Assembly (NCBI RefSeq): GCF_900312815.1
Contig: NZ_OMPE01000009.1
Location: forward strand, 1,364,001 to 1,428,000
Source: Aquimarina sp. AU474
Lineage (GTDB): Bacteria > Bacteroidota > Bacteroidia > Flavobacteriales > Flavobacteriaceae
DNA: 64,000 bases
Direction of reading: 5' to 3'
This document shows positions 42,084 to 51,800 of the stretch, one piece after another. The notes under the pieces were generated by a model. It worked only from the letters and a program-made list of their open reading frames with translations, searched no databases and was not told the DNA's origin. A program made the translations under genes and the position numbers. How positions within the stretch are numbered: position 1 is the first letter of the stretch; the number at the start of each line of letters is the position of its first letter.

Positions 42084-42767
42084 TTAATGCATTATCAAAC
42101 GAGGAGAACCTTTATTGTATGAAATAAATGTATACGTAGTATAGCTTTCAAGTGTATTAGAAGTATTTATTGTATTAGAATACTGAAATATTAATTGAAT
42201 AATCTTTAGCAAAGATTTAGATAATACTTTGCCAAACGTTTTAATGATCTTAAGATCTTCTATACTATCAATATCATACAAAACCTGAAGTTTTGCTACT
42301 TCGATAGCATTATTCTTAAGAAGAGCCGTTATACTTTTTGCTAATTTCTTAGATCTCCAAGGAAGTTTTAGAAAAGCTAACGGATCAAATTGAGATTTAT
42401 GTAATCCCATTAAATAGAAACCTCCATCTACAGAGGGGCCAATAACAAATTTATTTTTTTCTAGAAGTTTAGCACTATCTAATAAATGTTTTTTGGTTAA
42501 AAAAGGTGTGTCGTTACCAATAGTGATCACATTTTCAAATCCTTTTTCATAAATACCTTGAACTGCATTTACAAAACGCTCACCAAAATCACGCCCTTGC
42601 TGCTGTACTTCGGTAACGATATAGTATGGTAGTTTTGTACTAACAACTACGGATTCTATAGTACTATTAAGTTCAGTAAATAATTGTTGACCACCAGAAA
42701 TTGGCTTACGCAATGCTTCTTCCTGAGCGGAATTGGCAAAAACTAAAATAGCGGTCTTCGAATTCAT
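42084..42767 (-). CDS. Divergent second DUF2064-like protein
   Basis: 227 aa. It shares the GRDFGERFVNAVQGIYEKGFENVITIGNDTPFLTKKHLL and VIGPSVDGGFYLMGL blocks with the protein at 40888-41493. The N-terminal loop that should read like RNPELGKCKTRLA is ANSAQEEALRKPI here, and an extra 50-residue C-terminal tail (about 178-227) is present. Probably a duplicated copy with altered or lost nucleotide binding. 10 bp after arsS; followed by a 90-bp gap before the rhodanese. Confidence 0.75.
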   Translation of the reverse strand: MNSKTAILVFANSAQEEALRKPISGGQQLFTELNSTIESVVVSTKLPYYIVTEVQQQGRDFGERFVNAVQGIYEKGFENVITIGNDTPFLTKKHLLDSAKLLEKNKFVIGPSVDGGFYLMGLHKSQFDPLAFLKLPWRSKKLAKSITALLKNNAIEVAKLQVLYDIDSIEDLKIIKTFGKVLSKSLLKIIQLIFQYSNTINTSNTLESYTTYTFISYNKGSPRLIMH

Positions 42768-42777
42768 TCTCTTTTTA

Positions 42778-43833
42778 TTAAGCTACAGTACCTTGACAAC
42801 TACTTCCTGCACCTGCAGTACATCCATAGCAATGTTGTGAAATTACAATATTCCTGTCATTTAACAAATCTTCATTGTATTCACTGATATGTTTTACTTT
42901 ACTAGCAACTTTAAGGTCTAGCATTTGATTAAAGTCACAATCATATAACCAACCATCCCAACTTATAGAAATAGTATTGGTGCACATAACGCTCTCTACA
43001 GCAGTAGAATTGTATGCTTCTACAAGAGCGTACATATAATCTTCATAATTTTCTGAGGCAATAAGATAATCTAAAAATCTACTTATTGGTAGATTAGTAA
43101 TTGCAAATAAATTATGAAACTGGATTCCGAAATCCTCTAATAATGCTTTTTTAAAATCTTTTTCCATAGATGCTTGATCTCCCGGTAAAAAAGCTCCCGA
43201 AGGATTGTATACCAAATCTAATCTAAGAGAACTACCTGGCATACCATAGCCACGTTCATTTAGTTCTTGTAAAGCTTTAATAGATTTATCAAAAACCCCG
43301 TCTCCTCTTTGTTTATCAGTTTTTCCTCTTGTCCAATGTGGCATAGAAGAAACTACATGCACATTATGTTTTTTGAAAAAATCCGGTAAATCATAATATT
43401 TTTTATTAGCTCTTATAATAGTAAGATTACTTCTTACGATGAAATCTTTGATACCAGCTTTACTCGCTTCTTCTACAAACCACCTAAAGTTAGGGTTCAT
43501 CTCTGGTGCGCCGCCTGTAAGGTCTAATGTATGAGCTCCAGTCTTTTTTATAACGTCCAAGCATTGTTGCATGGTTTCTCGAGTCATAATTTCTTTGCGA
43601 TCAGGACCAGCATCTACGTGGCAGTGTTCACAAACCTGATTGCACATATATCCTACATTTATTTGTAAGATTTCTAATTTTTTTGGCCTTAAAGGTTTAT
43701 GACCTGTTTCTGCAATTTTATCTGCAAATTTGGGTAATTCTCCATTTGCAAAGATACCATTACTAAGAATTTGCAGTTGTCTATTAGAATCTGCTAATTC
43801 GTCATTTCTTTTGTGTAAGGACTTTGTAGCCAT
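42778..43833 (-). CDS. arsS: Arsenosugar biosynthesis radical SAM protein ArsS
   Basis: 351 aa. Radical SAM motif CNQVCEHC (Cys64, Cys68, Cys71) in QINVGYMCNQVCEHCHVDAGP, then LDLTGGAPEMNPNFRWFV, and a C-terminal Cys-rich section (MCTNTISISWDGWLYDCDFNQML.. SQHCYGCTAGAGSSCQG) that matches the ArsS family. ArsS joins the 5'-deoxyadenosyl group of SAM to dimethylarsenite, giving the arsenoadenosine precursor of oxo-arsenosugars. Second gene of the operon, 65 bp after the AhpD-like gene. Confidence 0.94.
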   Translation of the reverse strand: MATKSLHKRNDELADSNRQLQILSNGIFANGELPKFADKIAETGHKPLRPKKLEILQINVGYMCNQVCEHCHVDAGPDRKEIMTRETMQQCLDVIKKTGAHTLDLTGGAPEMNPNFRWFVEEASKAGIKDFIVRSNLTIIRANKKYYDLPDFFKKHNVHVVSSMPHWTRGKTDKQRGDGVFDKSIKALQELNERGYGMPGSSLRLDLVYNPSGAFLPGDQASMEKDFKKALLEDFGIQFHNLFAITNLPISRFLDYLIASENYEDYMYALVEAYNSTAVESVMCTNTISISWDGWLYDCDFNQMLDLKVASKVKHISEYNEDLLNDRNIVISQHCYGCTAGAGSSCQGTVA

Positions 43834-43898
43834 AAAAGGTTTTTAGTCTAAATTGTTTTGTATTCTATGCTTATTTTATGTGAAACTATAGTTTTCTA

Positions 43899-44234
43899 TT
43901 ACATAGAAAGTTTTTCGTATTTATTCATCATTTGTACGCCATGTACTAAGGTTGCGCCACTTTCTATAGCTGCTCCTGTATGAACAGCCTCCATCATCTC
44001 TTCTTTTGTAATTCCTTTTTGTAATCCATCTTTTGTATATGCATCTATACAATATGGACATTTTACTACATGAGACACAGCTAAGGCAATCAAAGATTTT
44101 TCACGAGCACTTAAAGCGCCCTCTTCAAATACTTTTCCATAGTAATCAAAGAATTTATTTCCTAACTCTTCACTCCATTCAGTGATTTTTCCAAATTTTC
44201 TTAAATCTGCGGGATCATAATATGTTTTTGACAT
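43899..44234 (-). CDS. AhpD/carboxymuconolactone-decarboxylase-like protein of the arsenosugar operon
   Basis: 111 aa single CMD/AhpD domain. Redox motif CPYC (Cys59, Cys62) in SHVVKCPYCIDAYTKDGLQKG, with MEAVHTGAAIESGATLVHG after it. Such proteins are thiol peroxidase-like reductants; a subgroup is consistently encoded beside arsS. It could reduce pentavalent arsenic intermediates or protect the radical SAM enzyme. First gene of the seven-gene operon. An inverted repeat lies 18-38 bp before its start. Confidence 0.85.
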   Translation of the reverse strand: MSKTYYDPADLRKFGKITEWSEELGNKFFDYYGKVFEEGALSAREKSLIALAVSHVVKCPYCIDAYTKDGLQKGITKEEMMEAVHTGAAIESGATLVHGVQMMNKYEKLSM

Positions 44235-44251
44235 GCTGTATTATTTTTGTT

Positions 44252-44272
44252 ACAGATATAAGTTATATCTGT
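44252..44272. promoter_or_regulatory. Perfect inverted repeat before the arsenosugar operon
   Basis: Ten-bp arms ACAGATATAA (44252-44261) and TTATATCTGT (44263-44272) around a single G, immediately upstream of the first operon gene. Position and symmetry suggest an operator. No ArsR gene is in the window. The rest of the 270-bp spacer to the lacI gene is AT-rich. Confidence 0.5.
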
Positions 44273-44409
44273 CGTTAATTATATACCAATACTTACAATA
44301 AACTACAAAATAGTTGTAAATAGTGTTTAAGGTTTTAAAAGTTAGTAAGATAAAAAACCTGTGTTAATAACCTAATAATTTTTTTTATTGAAAATGTACG
44401 AATAAGGAT

Positions 44410-44424
44410 ACAAAGTAACTTTGT
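44410..44424 (+). promoter_or_regulatory. -7 element inside a small palindrome before lacI copy 1
   Basis: TAACTTTG (44416-44423) fits TAnnTTTG and is part of ACAAAG-TAA-CTTTGT (44410-44424), a 6-bp inverted repeat. It may be an autoregulatory operator over the -7 element. The -33 element is not clear. Confidence 0.4.
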
Positions 44425-44504
44425 AATTAATACTACATTAAGAAAAAAGCTTAATTTAGACTCAAAATTCTTGTTCAGGCAAGAAATACGTCAAAATTGA
44501 GGTC

Positions 44505-45542
44505 ATGAGGAAAAAAGTAACACTAAAACAACTTGCCAGAGAACTAAATCTTTCAATTTCAACAGTTTCGAAATCGTTAAAAAATGATCCAGAAATTAGC
44601 GAAAAAACAATCAATAGAGTTCATGAGTTGGCGGCTTTTTATAATTATAAGCCCAATGCTTTGGCAGTAAGTCTAAAAAGTAATAAAACCAAAACCATTG
44701 GTATTATATTGCCTGAAATCCTGAACCACTTTTTTGCCAAAGCTCTTTTTGGGATAGAACAAGAAGCATCTAAAAATGGTTATAAGATAGTTACTTGTAT
44801 TACAAATGAATCGTATCAAAAAGAGGTTGAATATGTAGAGATGCTTAATTATAGTAGCGTCGATGGATTTATCGTTGCGTTGAGCCAAGAAACACAGGTG
44901 ATTAATGAATTTGATCATTTTAAAGTGTTGAAAAGAGATAACGTACCCGTAGTTATGTTTGATCGAGTAAGTGATGAAATAGAATGTGATAAAGTGGTAG
45001 TAGATGACAAGGAAGCATCTAAGAATGCAATCCAATATCTTGTAGACAGGGGGTGTAAAAAAATCGCCGTAATTACTACAATTAGTGAGTTGAGTGTTGC
45101 CAAATTAAGATTAGCAGGCGCTCAAGAGGTTGTAGATGAAAATGAAAATGTTTCTTTAATTGAATTAGCCGTAAAGGATGGGATACACGAAGTATCAACA
45201 GAAGATTCAAATAATGTTGAAACCGAAATAGAAGACTTTCTTAAAAATAATGATATTGATGCAGTTCTTGGATTGGATGAAACTGCGGCCGCAATAACAA
45301 TAAATATGTCTCATAAATTAGGGTATAAAATCCCTGAAGATATTTCGGTAATTGGTTTTACAGATGGTTTATTATCAAAACATTCCTACCCTAAGTTAAC
45401 GACTGTTTCTCAACATGCAGAGGATCTAGGTTCGAAAGCAGCAGAAATCTTACTAAATCAACTAGACAATTTTACCGAAAATTATAAAACCAAAACAGAG
45501 ATAGTTAAAACATCTTTGATTGTAAGAGATTCTACAGTATAG
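44505..45542 (+). CDS. LacI family transcriptional regulator, copy 1
   Basis: 345 aa. N-terminal LacI HTH (VTLKQLARELNLSISTVSKSLKNDPEISEKTINRVHELAAFYNYKPNALA, about 4-53) and a periplasmic-binding-like effector domain (TIGIILPEILNHFFAKALFGIEQEA.. DISVIGFTDGLLSKHSYPKLTTVSQ). Convergent with a second LacI gene, 4 bp between their stops. Probable role in sugar-dependent control of the nearby GH13 and SusCD genes; control of the divergent arsenosugar operon is possible but less likely. Confidence 0.92.
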   Translation: MRKKVTLKQLARELNLSISTVSKSLKNDPEISEKTINRVHELAAFYNYKPNALAVSLKSNKTKTIGIILPEILNHFFAKALFGIEQEASKNGYKIVTCITNESYQKEVEYVEMLNYSSVDGFIVALSQETQVINEFDHFKVLKRDNVPVVMFDRVSDEIECDKVVVDDKEASKNAIQYLVDRGCKKIAVITTISELSVAKLRLAGAQEVVDENENVSLIELAVKDGIHEVSTEDSNNVETEIEDFLKNNDIDAVLGLDETAAAITINMSHKLGYKIPEDISVIGFTDGLLSKHSYPKLTTVSQHAEDLGSKAAEILLNQLDNFTENYKTKTEIVKTSLIVRDSTV

Positions 45543-45546
45543 AGGG

Positions 45547-46578
45547 TCACGTACTCTCTCTTAAAATTAATTCAGTTTTTAGTTTGACCACCTTTTTACG
45601 ATGGTTAACATCATTGGGCTCATTAAATTGATCAATGAGTAATTCTGCTACTTTTTGCCCCATTTCAAAACTTGGTTGGGTAATACATGTCATAGAGGGT
45701 ACAAATACTTCGCCTAAGCCTAAATCACCAAATCCAATCACACTAACATCTTCAGGGATTTTATAACCAGCTTTAAGAAGAGTCTTCATGGTCAATAAAC
45801 CATAGTTATCTGTGCAAGTAAATATGGCATCAGGGGTAATTGAAATCCCATTAAAAAATTCTCGTATTTCGGCATCCTCAAATTCTCGATCTAATGAATC
45901 ACAATGTAAAATTAATTCATCATAAACAGGGATATTGTATTTTTTCATAGCATCTAAGTATCCCTTATAACGATCTTGAAAAACTTTCTTTTCTTTAATC
46001 CCCCCAATAAAAGCAATACGCTTTTTGTCTTTTTTAATTAGAAACTCCACCGCAGTAAATGATGCTTTATCATCTTCAATCAAAACATGATCGGCGCCAG
46101 ATACTTCTTCCCTTATATTGTCAAATAAAACAACAGGAATCCCTTTTTTGATAATACTTTTGATATGAGTAAAGGTCTCTGTTTCGTGAGTTGGAGAAAG
46201 AATAATACCATCTACTAAACCTCTTTCGAAAGATATGAGATTTTCACGCTCAAATTCGAAAGAATTTCTAGATGAGCTAATTAATATTTTGTAATTATGT
46301 TGGCGTGCATAACGATCGATACCTCTACAGACTTCAATAAAAAAAGGCTCATCATATCTTGGTATAATAACTCCAATGATATTAGTTTTTCCAGAACTTA
46401 AACTTTTGGCGATTTGATTGGGCATATACCCCATAGACTTTGCCTCCTTGAAAACTTTTTCGCGAGTACTTAATTTAACTCTAGGGTTTTTGTCCAATGC
46501 TCTTGAAACTGTTGCAATAGAAATGTTTAATTTTCTAGCAATATCCTCAAGTTTTACCCTTTTTTTCTTCAAAGTCAT
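45547..46578 (-). CDS. LacI family transcriptional regulator, copy 2
   Basis: 343 aa. HTH at residues 6-55 (VKLEDIARKLNISIATVSRALDKNPRVKLSTREKVFKEAKSMGYMPNQIAKSL) and effector domain (NIIGVIIPRYDEPFFIEVCRGIDRYA.. DVSVIGFGDLGLGEVFVPSMTCITQPSFEMG). Divergent from the GH13 gene; a LacI-type palindrome CAAACGTTTG sits 60 bp before its start in the shared spacer, so it likely controls itself and the alpha-glucosidase. Confidence 0.92.
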   Translation of the reverse strand: MTLKKKRVKLEDIARKLNISIATVSRALDKNPRVKLSTREKVFKEAKSMGYMPNQIAKSLSSGKTNIIGVIIPRYDEPFFIEVCRGIDRYARQHNYKILISSSRNSFEFERENLISFERGLVDGIILSPTHETETFTHIKSIIKKGIPVVLFDNIREEVSGADHVLIEDDKASFTAVEFLIKKDKKRIAFIGGIKEKKVFQDRYKGYLDAMKKYNIPVYDELILHCDSLDREFEDAEIREFFNGISITPDAIFTCTDNYGLLTMKTLLKAGYKIPEDVSVIGFGDLGLGEVFVPSMTCITQPSFEMGQKVAELLIDQFNEPNDVNHRKKVVKLKTELILREST

Positions 46579-46637
46579 TTATAATTCCGTTAAAAAATTA
46601 TTATTAAAACATCAATTTTACTAAAAATACAATAATA

Positions 46638-46647
46638 CAAACGTTTG
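46638..46647. promoter_or_regulatory. LacI/GalR-type operator (CAAACGTTTG)
   Basis: A 10-bp palindrome with the central CG typical of LacI-family operators (context ACAAACGTTTGCA), in the 345-bp lacI-GH13 divergent spacer. It overlaps a degenerate -7 element (AACGTTTG) on the minus strand. Confidence 0.6.
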
Positions 46648-46827
46648 CATTTTTTTAAATTACAGGAATGCTTTTTCATTCGCGTAATAGTTTAGTAATT
46701 TGTAATAGTCATAAAGGATTTTTGAACATTTATTGATTATACCTACTTGAAAACAATATTCTTACAATGAAAGTCTCCCCAAGACATACCTCGTTCAAGA
46801 TATAATGTGACTATGCTAATTTAGGAT

Positions 46828-46859
46828 AAATAATGCTTAATCGAAATTAAACATTATTT
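46828..46859 (+). promoter_or_regulatory. Leader hairpin before the GH13 gene
   Basis: AAATAATG-C-TTAAT (46828-46841) pairs with ATTAA-A-CATTATTT (46846-46859), one mismatch, 64 bp before the start codon. It lacks a T run, so it is more likely a leader structure than a terminator. It may be chance in AT-rich DNA. Confidence 0.3.
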
Positions 46860-46923
46860 AAAATGCAGTGAGGAGATTAAATATTTTCAAACCAATCATT
46901 TTTAAATTTTAAAACCTAATTGC

Positions 46924-48594
46924 ATGGAGCTTTCATGGTTCAAGAAAGGAACTATATATCAAATTTACCCTCGAAGTTTTAATGATACTAATAATGATGG
47001 TATAGGAGATTTAAGGGGTATAATCGAAAAATTAGATTACCTAAAAAGTTTATATGTTGATATTTTATGGCTGAGTCCAATTTTTAGCTCACCAAATGAT
47101 GATAATGGTTATGATATAAGTGACTATTGCGCGATAATGCCCGAGTTTGGAACAATGGAGGATTTTGATGAATTATTACGTGAAACTCATAAAAGAGGGA
47201 TGAAACTTGTGTTAGATCTTGTTGCGAATCACTGTTCTGACGAGCATGTATGGTTTGAAGAGGCAAAGAAATCAAAAAAGAACCCATATCGAGATTATTT
47301 TCATTGGAGAAAACCGGCACCCGACGGTGGTCCTCCAAATAACTGGAAATCTTTTTTTGGAGGAAGTGCTTGGGAATATGATAAGCCATCTGGAGAATAT
47401 TATCTACATCTTTTTACAAAAAAACAACCAGATCTTAATTGGGAAAACCAAAAGGTACGACAAGAGATATATAGCGCTATGAGGTTTTGGTTAGATAAAG
47501 GTGTAGATGGGTTTAGAATGGATGTGATTCCGTTAATATCCAAGAGAGAAGAGTATCCTGATGCACCAAATGTGGGGTTTAGACAAATTATTGAAGATGT
47601 ATATGCTAACGGACCTAAAGTACATGATTATTTAAAAGAAATGAATAAAGAGGTGATTGATCATTATGATGCTTTTTCTCTAGCTGAAGGTGTAGGAATC
47701 AATGATAAGAATGCTGGGTTGTATATTAATCATGATCGCAAGGAATTAGATATGTTGTATCATTTTGATATTCTTGAATGTACTATAGTGAATGGAAAAT
47801 TTGAGGAAGCCACGATTTTTGATTTAACAAATATGAAAAGTATTTTTAAGAAATGGAGAGATGCTGTTCATGAAAAAGGATGGTTGGCCAATGCTTTAGG
47901 GAATCATGATTTTGCACGAATGATCTCTAGATTTGGTGATGATGATAAGTATTGGTCAGAATCGGCAAAAATGTTGTTTATGATGCAAGCTACTCAAAAT
48001 GGAACATTAAATATTTATCAAGGTGATGAAATAGGGATGACCAATATAGTACTGGATTCTATCGAAGAGGTTAGAGATGTACAATCGCTTAATTTTTATA
48101 ATGAGAACCTACAAAGTCAAAAATATTCTATTGGGTATGCATTAGAAAGAATAAACAAAGAAGGTCGGGATAACGCAAGAACTCCTGTGCAATGGAGCGA
48201 CGAAATAAATGGAGGTTTTTCAACACATAAACCGTGGCTTAAAATTAATTCTAATTATAACAAGATTAATGTTAAGAATCAAGATCAGGATAAAAATTCA
48301 ATATTAAACTTTTACCGAAGATTGTTAAAGACAAGAAAACAATATGATGTTTTTGTATATGGTGATTTTGAAGAGTTAGAATTTGATAACCCCAATGTAT
48401 ATATCTATAAAAAAACATATGGTGATGAAAAGATTTTAGTAGCATTAAATTTTAGTACTCATGATACTGCCTTCGCACATTTTAATGCGATTTCTGAGAT
48501 AGAAGTATTATTAAATAATTACCAAGAATTATTACTTAATGATGGTGAGGCGATTTTAAAACCATATCAAGGAATAATTCTAAAAATAGATTGA
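46924..48594 (+). CDS. Cytoplasmic GH13 alpha-glucosidase, oligo-1,6-glucosidase-like
   Basis: 556 aa, normal length for GH13 oligo-1,6-glucosidase. YQIYPRSFNDTNNDGIGDLRGI (13-34), LDLVANHCSDEH (about 97-108), nucleophile Asp in VDGFRMDVIP (about 193-202), acid Glu in FSLAEGVG (about 252-259) and the third Asp in ALGNHDFARM (about 323-332). The residue after the nucleophile is Val, which in GH13_31 enzymes goes with alpha-1,6 activity. No signal peptide: it cleaves imported oligosaccharides. Divergent from lacI copy 2. Confidence 0.9.
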   Translation: MELSWFKKGTIYQIYPRSFNDTNNDGIGDLRGIIEKLDYLKSLYVDILWLSPIFSSPNDDNGYDISDYCAIMPEFGTMEDFDELLRETHKRGMKLVLDLVANHCSDEHVWFEEAKKSKKNPYRDYFHWRKPAPDGGPPNNWKSFFGGSAWEYDKPSGEYYLHLFTKKQPDLNWENQKVRQEIYSAMRFWLDKGVDGFRMDVIPLISKREEYPDAPNVGFRQIIEDVYANGPKVHDYLKEMNKEVIDHYDAFSLAEGVGINDKNAGLYINHDRKELDMLYHFDILECTIVNGKFEEATIFDLTNMKSIFKKWRDAVHEKGWLANALGNHDFARMISRFGDDDKYWSESAKMLFMMQATQNGTLNIYQGDEIGMTNIVLDSIEEVRDVQSLNFYNENLQSQKYSIGYALERINKEGRDNARTPVQWSDEINGGFSTHKPWLKINSNYNKINVKNQDQDKNSILNFYRRLLKTRKQYDVFVYGDFEELEFDNPNVYIYKKTYGDEKILVALNFSTHDTAFAHFNAISEIEVLLNNYQELLLNDGEAILKPYQGIILKID

Positions 48595-48882
48595 AAACAA
48601 CAAACATGTAAATATCTATATGGATACAGTAGAAAGTGAAAATAGTTTTTGTTTGTTAGCGGAGAAACTCCTGTGATCAGGACTTCTCAAAAGGTGTAAC
48701 AACGGGACATCCAATTTTTTGTAACTGTTTTAATATTAATAGAGTTACAAGAATGGTCATAATATGGTAAGAGACCAGGGTGTTCCCATTGTTACTAACA
48801 TTCTAGGAAAAGATATTAGTAAAATAACACATGAATAATTTTAAAATTAAGGAACAATCAAATTTAAATCAAACTCTATATT

Positions 48883-51800
48883 ATGAAAAGTATGATACTT
48901 AAAAAACTCATATTCCTCCTCGTATTTTTATTGGGAAATATGATGTTTTCGCAAATCACAGTTTCGGGGGTGATTTCGGATGCAGGGGGACCAATCCCCG
49001 GCGTAAATGTTCTTATAAGAGGAACATCTAATGGGGCAGTTTCTGATTTTGACGGAAACTATACAATTGATAATGTAGCCGAAGATGGCATTTTGGTCTT
49101 TAGCTATGTTGGATTTAAATCCCAAGAAATTCCGGTGAACGGTCAAGCGACAATAAATGTTACAATGCAAGAAGACGCAGCAGAACTGGAACAAGTAGTA
49201 GTAGTAGGATACGGAACCGTTAGAAAGAAAGATTTAACGGGATCGGTTGCAACGGTAAAACCTGAAGATTTTAACCAAGGGGTGCAAACATCACCAGATC
49301 AGTTGATACAAGGTAGAGTGGCCGGAGTTAATATCACACAATCAAGTGGTGAGCCAGGAGCTGGTTCCTCTATTCGAATTCGGGGTGCTTCTTCTATTCG
49401 AGCCGGTAACAGCCCATTAATCGTGGTAGATGGTGTACCGCTTACTGATTCTGATGTGAGCCCAGGAAGTGATACGGGAATAGGTTCGAGTTCGGCTAGA
49501 AATCCTTTAAATTTCATTAACCCTAACGATATCGCAAGTATTGATGTATTAAAGGATGCATCGGCAACTGCCATTTATGGTTCTCGTGGAGCAAATGGTG
49601 TAATTATTATAACTACCAAAAAAGGGAAATCTGGAAAACCTCAAATGAATTTCAGTGTTTCAACATCGGTTGGATCGATTGCCAATGAATATGATTTGTT
49701 AAGTGGTGATGCTTTTGTACAAGCAGCTAATGCAGCAGGTAATCCAGGAGCAGATCTAGGAGGTAATGTAGATCCCTTTGATGAAATTTTAAGGAGCGCA
49801 GTGATACAGAGTTATGATTTTTCTTATGGGGGAGGAAGTGAAACCGGAAATTATCGTTTGTCTTTGGGGCTATTGGATCAAGAGGGTATAATACAAGGAA
49901 CGGGACAACAAAAATATAACGCTACAGTAAATTTATCAGAGAAATTTTTTAATAATAGATTAAAAATTGATGCTAGAGTATTAACATCCTTTATACAAGA
50001 TGATGCAGAAGCAATTTCGGATAATGTTGGAGCAGAAGGTGATTTGGTGAGCTCTGCTTTAAAATGGAATCCAACGAGAAATTTTAGATCACCAGATGGA
50101 TCTTTTGATCAACCAAGTGATAATCAAAGAAACCCTTTGGCTCTATTAGAGTATTATGATGATAGAACAGAGACTTCTCGTATTTTTGGAAATATTTCGG
50201 GAACTTATGAAATATTTGAAGGCTTAAATTATAAATTTAACTTTGGAGTAGATCGATCAGAAGCTACTCGGGGTATTGAGCAATCTCGTTTGTTAAACAC
50301 TAATAATACTATAGACCGTGGTCGAGCAGATATTCTTACTATTAAAACATTCAATAAGTTATTTGAACATACATTATCGTATAACAAGGATTTAACAGAT
50401 GATATCAGATTAGATGCCGTTTTAGGATATTCTTTTCAACAATTTGAACGCAAAGGTACCAGTACGACCGCTTTTGATTTTGCATCTGATGATCAATCTC
50501 GTTATATAGATAATTTAAACTCTGCAGCAACATTCCCTACCGGGATTCAAAATGAAGCACTTAATGTCTTTTTTAATAGTTCTTTCTTCGATCCAACATC
50601 AGAGTTACAATCCTTTTTTGGACGGGCAAATTTGAACTTCTTTGATAAATATTTGGTAACGGCAACACTAAGAGCTGATGGATCTAGTAGGTTTGGTTCG
50701 GGGAATGAGTATGGGTATTTTCCTTCGGCCGCTTTTGCCTGGAAAATTATAAATGAAGATTTTGCACCAGATCTATTTTCAGATTTAAAACTGCGAGTAG
50801 GATGGGGTATAACAGGTAATCAGGCTTTTCCTGCAGGTTCTGCTCAAGAACAATTTGGTTTTATAAGAACAACAGACCCTGTTACCTTAGAAACGATTTC
50901 AATTGTAGCACAAATTAATGCAGCTAATCCTGATTTACAATGGGAGAGTACAAGCACTATTAATGCAGGGATCGATTTTGGATTTTTTGATAATAGGTTA
51001 TCAGGTTCAATCGATTATTTTAATAAAGTGACCAAAGATGTTCTATTTAGATTTCCAACAGTACAACCAGCGGTTCCGAATTCTTTTTTCTGGAGAAATC
51101 TTGATAATACCGAAATTATAAACACAGGTGTAGAATTAGGAATTAATGCTGTAGTTGTTCAAAGTGATGACCTAACTGTAGATGTTGGTTTAAATTTAAG
51201 TTTTTTAGATAATAAAATCGAAAATGTAACTCAAGACAATTTCATAAATGGTATTATAACAGGAAGTATTTCGGGTCAAGGATTATCGGGTCAAAACGCG
51301 CAATTATTGTTTGATGACCAGGCATTATTTGCGTTTTATTTGCCTATCTTTGAGGGGTTTGACAGTGCTGGAGCTCCTATTTTTAGAGATGTTAATGGTG
51401 ATGGAGTTATAAACACCGATTTTGGTACTCCAGGACAAACAGATAGAGCTTTTGTAGGTGATCCAAACCCTGACATTTTAGTGGGAATTAGAGCAGCAGT
51501 TTCGTATAAAGATTTTGATGCTAGTGTATATTTAAATGGAGCTTATGGTCATGAAATTTATGATAATACAGCAAATGCATTATTCACATCCGCAGCATTG
51601 CGAAGAGGTGAAAATGTTACAGAAGATATTGTTGGCAATGGTGAAGATCCAGGTGCGCCAAATACAGTTTCGACCAGATTCTTGCAATCAGGAGATTTTT
51701 TAAGACTTACCAATTTAACTTTAGGATATACCATAAAAGGATCTGATGATAATAACCTAACAAGTTGGTTTAATTCTCTAAGAGTATCCGTTACTGGGCA

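Noticed and set aside
44673-45035. 120-codon open frame on the minus strand
   Set aside because: Antisense to the LacI copy 1 effector domain; composition fits a shadow frame.
44505-45542. LacI copy 1 as the regulator of the divergent arsenosugar operon
   Set aside because: Only adjacency supports it; LacI-family regulators normally sense sugars, and the inverted repeat at 44252-44272 lacks the central CG typical of their operators.
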